This document shows, piece by piece, positions 61,601 to 64,000 of a DNA stretch of 64,000 nt. Made by a program: the position numbers and the translations under genes. Where the stretch lies: positions 248,001 through 312,000 of the forward strand of contig QANY01003971.1 of assembly GCA_003255025.1 (NCBI GenBank). Direction: 5' to 3'. The DNA is from Datisca glomerata. Taxonomy: Eukaryota > Streptophyta > Magnoliopsida > Cucurbitales > Datiscaceae. The number at the start of each line of letters is the position of its first letter. The first letter of the stretch is position 1. The notes below the pieces were generated by a model. The model ran no database searches. It saw only the letters and a program-made list of their open reading frames with translations, and was not told the DNA's origin.

Positions 61601-61868
61601 TCTTACAATTAAAACGCATATAATTAAATCAAAATAATTATATTAAATTCAAACTAATTAAATAAAATGAATTAAACACACTTACAAAGTTTTTCACCTT
61701 TTCTTCAACGACATCTCCTTGAATCTTCCTTTTTATCTTTACGGGCACACTTCCACAATGTTACCCGATCTATTGGCTCGTTAGTACATTTTTTTTATTG
61801 TCATAATGGTTAGTAGTAATTAAAGATATAGTAGTATCTACATAAATATTAAGTTTTGAAGAGGTTTA
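58600..61868. repeat. Tandem duplication of the Ulp1-protease region
   Basis: Copy A (about 58600-59910) and copy B (about 59915-61868) match along their length. Both start with a GTTTGATGCAACAAAAT stretch (58648, 59966), both hold the same protease exons, and both end with TATTAAGTTTTGAAGAGGTT (59888, 61848). Copy B is about 0.64 kb longer because it keeps the 60900-61570 segment, which copy A lacks. Confidence 0.9.
58861..59530 (-). pseudogene. Ulp1-type protease, duplicate copy A
   Basis: Minus strand. Reading downward from 59530: VFAPFNFSHHWILVVLDFTR (His of HHW and a following Asp, as in Ulp1/C48 cysteine proteases), a frame change, then SVECGYFVMHFMKHIIGNR near 59120 with the nucleophile Cys in an ECGY motif. 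The C terminus EEIDEVRFEWSDHFA is followed by a TAG four codons earlier than useful, then CCQLG-stop at 58861. Exons are separated by AT-rich introns. Compared with copy B, about 0.64 kb upstream is missing, so the N-terminal half of the accessory gene is absent. Confidence 0.7.
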
Positions 61869-62682
61869 ATAATTCTTGCCAATATTCCCTCCAATCTTGC
61901 GTATCTCATACGAGAGATTTTATGGTTATATTTATTTTACGCTCGGTTCAATTGTTGTTGTTCCCTTATTTTCTGTAGTTGAACAATTAATAGTAACTAT
62001 GCTAAAATTTATAGTTAAAAAATGAACGTGAAAATAAAATGTAAAGTAAAGGATTTTACCAAAAATTTAGAAGTAAGACGAGATTTCACAAACTCATCCC
62101 AATTCAGTTGCTCGATGAAGTTTTATTTGATAGGTGGGGTTGTCTTAACTTTTTGGGGTCATCCAAATAAGGGAAAATAAATTTTTGACCGAGGCTATAC
62201 TTAAATTTACGCCATAGTTCACCAGCATTCATTAAGATATTCCTCTGGAGTGCTAGATCTATCACATATTGAGTCTACACCAAAAGTAATTAATAAAGAT
62301 TAATAAAGCGTTAATTTAAATCGTGAATAACAACTAAAAATAATATATTAAAACATGCAAATACCTCAATAGCTTCGTACACCTTCTCATTCACCTCTTT
62401 TAAAATATGGTGGTCTCAATCCTTGTAAGTTATTGAAACAATTAAATGTACACAACTTCCAATAAAGTTTTTAAATTTGGGAACATTCTCACCTACAGGT
62501 TGTCCCTTAATATTTATTATGATAACTTTTTTTTTCAAAATTCCTTTTATCAGCTTTCAAGGAAGTGAGGTAAGTTGGCCCTTTTTCCCTCTTCTTTTTA
62601 TCGTACTAGTCATCATATCCATATTCAATCTATCTATGTTATCGATACTCAAATTATCATCACTCGAGTCTTCTCTATCCAT
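60179..62682 (-). pseudogene. CACTA accessory gene: Transposase_24-like part plus Ulp1-type protease (copy B)
   Basis: Starts MDREDSSDDNLSIDN at 62682. KRRGKK and, after a frame change, GQPVGENVPKFKNFIGSCVH lead into the Transposase_24-like part (GELWRKFKYSLGQKFIF, YLDDPKKL near 62180; IEQLNWDEFVKSRLTSKF near 62090; NPEHGGRLRGLGHFVTPTKF near 61500). A linker at 61045-61272 (VPRGLKYLYTMAEKMG, IREISCSIVSIYME) precedes the protease: IATRPGQYVFAPFSFSHHWI at about 60790, then SIECGYFVIRFMKQLMKNR near 60420 with catalytic Cys, and EAIDEVQFEWSDHFAVYMCC ending at 60179. In plant CACTA elements this protein pairs with TNP2; the Ulp1 fold normally cleaves SUMO-type conjugates, but its role in transposons is unproven. 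Stops after LTSLP and TYKD, and frame changes, make it inactive. Confidence 0.75.
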
Positions 62683-63197
62683 ATCTACAAGTTACGGAAT
62701 TGTATAACATATTAGTTATTCATTCAAGTACACATGAGACAGGAAAAAGAGTAAAATAATAGACCACATAAACCAATAGGGTAAAGCTGAATGAATTAAT
62801 TAATCAAAGGTGCACCTACGATATGAAATATTGATCATCAAGTTCATAGTCATTTCATATAACTCAAAAGAAAATTCATATAGGTAGTAGCAAAAACATT
62901 GTGTAGTAACAAAACCTTCAAGAAAACTCATTTGGATTTCTTAAGTCCATAGTAAATTCACATAACCAAACAAATTTAAGTAAACAGAGCCATGGCACAA
63001 ATGTCAAACAATGGGAGCAATAACGCAAAGATCATGACAAAAATATCAAACAATGGCATAAATAATATGGTAAAAATATCAAACAATGGCACAAATGCAT
63101 CAATGACAACCATTCTACAACTAAGAATATGGCCTGGGGGATGAACTAATGCAGAGAAAGAATACAATGGCATAAATAATATGGTAAAAACATCAAA
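62683..63197. other. Upstream of the accessory gene
   Basis: No gene. A short tandem pattern, AAATATCAAACAATGG(C/G), GCATAAATAATATGGTAAAAA, recurs with variation at about 63004, 63043, 63073 and 63167-63190. It could be the promoter side of the CACTA accessory gene. Confidence 0.5.
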
Positions 63198-63353
63198 GAT
63201 TCAATACAAAAAAAATGATATTTCACGGCGGTTTAACGGCGGCGGTTATAGCAACCGCCACAAAAAAAAAGCGATAAAACTTTTAGCGCCGATTTTTAAA
63301 AATCGCCGCTAAAAACAAATCTTTGGCGGTGGTTTTGGCAAAACCGTCGCTAT
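63198..63353. mobile_element. Degenerate CACTA-like terminus with GGCGG repeats
   Basis: CAATACAAAAAAAATGATATT (one change from a CACTA start) near 63199 is followed by GGCGGTTTAACGGCGGCGG and other GGCGG/CCGCC motifs in both orientations. A 26-bp near-perfect palindrome lies at 63285-63310 (arms AGCGCCGATTTTT/AAAAATCGCCGCT). The GC-rich motif differs from the GACGG family at 54017, so this is a separate element. Its other end was not found. Confidence 0.5.
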
Positions 63354-64000
63354 ACATTACAAGAAATCCCCTTTCCCTTCCTCGCGTCTTTTCCCTTGAA
63401 ACCCTAAAAACTGCGACTTTTCAGCCGAACCATCTCTCAGTCGTTAGTCTTCCACCCATCGACGTTCGTCTACTGGTAACTCCCTATATCTCTCTCTGCT
63501 ATTATACAAAATCTCTACAATTTCGTTCTACTATTTTCGTTTGAATTTCATTTATACATGTAAAAGTCAATCTCTACACATAAAACTTCTTAAGCTGTTG
63601 TAGAAACCACGAGATTTACTCTTGCAATTAGTATTGGGATTACGCCAAAAATATGAAGCTAAGTTCATACAAATCTATCACAGGCATCATGAAGAATTTT
63701 AGTCTTTGTTGCTACTGCATGATGTTGTAATTGTAGTTCATTAAATAAGTCTAGGGTATCCACCTGCACCATAAAGAAGCTCAACAAACTTAACTAATTC
63801 CATTTGCTGCATCAAACTCATAAGAACCTTAAAAGGAGTTTACATATAAAAAATGGTCCTAAGAAGAAAAGTAAAATATGATAAACAAATAATTTAAGGA
63901 TGCATCAAATCATAATGTTATGTAATTACCAGTCGAAGTATGCTTTCACATGTTTGTATGCGCTATGTCAAAGTTTTTACGTAGTGACGGTACTTCTCCT
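63354..64000. other. Unassigned; 5'-untranslated-region-like sequence
   Basis: CATTACAAGAAATCCCC at 63355 is one base from the CACTACAAGAAAT terminus seen at 6583. AAACCCTAAAAA near 63399 is a telo-box-like motif common in plant leader sequences. It could be a host-gene leader captured by a transposon, but the 73-codon frame at 63323-63544 starts inside the repeat and shows no domain. The rest is AT-rich. Confidence 0.3.

Noticed and set aside
1..64000. CRISPR arrays, bacterial operons, riboswitches or phage genes
   Set aside because: The tandem arrays have no unique spacers of regular length, and all recognisable genes are eukaryotic plant or transposon types.

Overview
This window looks like a repeat-rich, AT-rich stretch of a flowering-plant (probably eudicot) nuclear genome. 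The signs are spliced genes with short GT-AG introns, Ty1/copia and Ty3/Tat-type LTR retrotransposons, hAT, CACTA (En/Spm) and PIF/Harbinger DNA transposons, and a plant-type metallo-beta-lactamase-fold gene. There are no bacterial operons, no CRISPR array and no rRNA genes, and I found no complete tRNA. Species cannot be named from the sequence alone.

Layout. 1-14821: one old Ty1/copia element (copia-1) whose 5' LTR starts within a few bases of the window edge and whose 3' LTR is 13044-14821. It is opened by a nested block (a Ty3/Tat fragment, a six-copy 58-bp array and a CACTA end) and, separately, by a 1.27-kb non-autonomous hAT element with an exact 8-bp target duplication. 15148-21350: a second copia element (copia-2) with both LTRs, a primer-binding site and a near-perfect 5-bp target duplication. 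21351-24742: mostly unrecognised sequence with a decayed host-gene fragment (BRO1-like?). 24743-27954: hAT-1 transposase pseudogene, minus strand, split by a 918-bp PIF/Harbinger MITE. 28690-31100: a transposon-type gene set on the minus strand (DUF1985-like domain and an Arg/Lys/Glu-rich reading frame) flanked by two arrays of a 31-bp palindrome-bearing repeat. 33445-37012: minus-strand copia remnant interrupted by CACTA ends. 37013-41530: pieces of another copia element around a GC-richer, organelle-like segment. 42048-44146: hAT-2 transposase, minus strand, nearly full length with an intron.

45484-48902 holds the only gene that looks functional: an eight-exon gene, plus strand, for a 339-residue metallo-beta-lactamase-fold protein with a plastid-targeting-like N terminus. 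49290-52060 is a higher-order tandem repeat with (CT)n tracts. From 54017 to about 62.7 kb lies a large CACTA region on the minus strand: a TNP2 transposase pseudogene (Transposase-associated, Tnp2, DUF4218 and DUF4216 parts) and, upstream of it, an accessory gene combining a Transposase_24-like part with a Ulp1-type cysteine protease. The protease half is present twice by tandem duplication. Another CACTA-like terminus appears at 63.2 kb.

Apart from the 45.5-48.9 kb gene, almost every coding region carries stops or frameshifts. Many stops fit C-to-T decay (CAG to TAG, TGG to TAG/TGA) as expected in methylated plant repeats. Splice sites, reading frames and repeat boundaries here were read by eye; family names are from recognised motifs, not from a database search.
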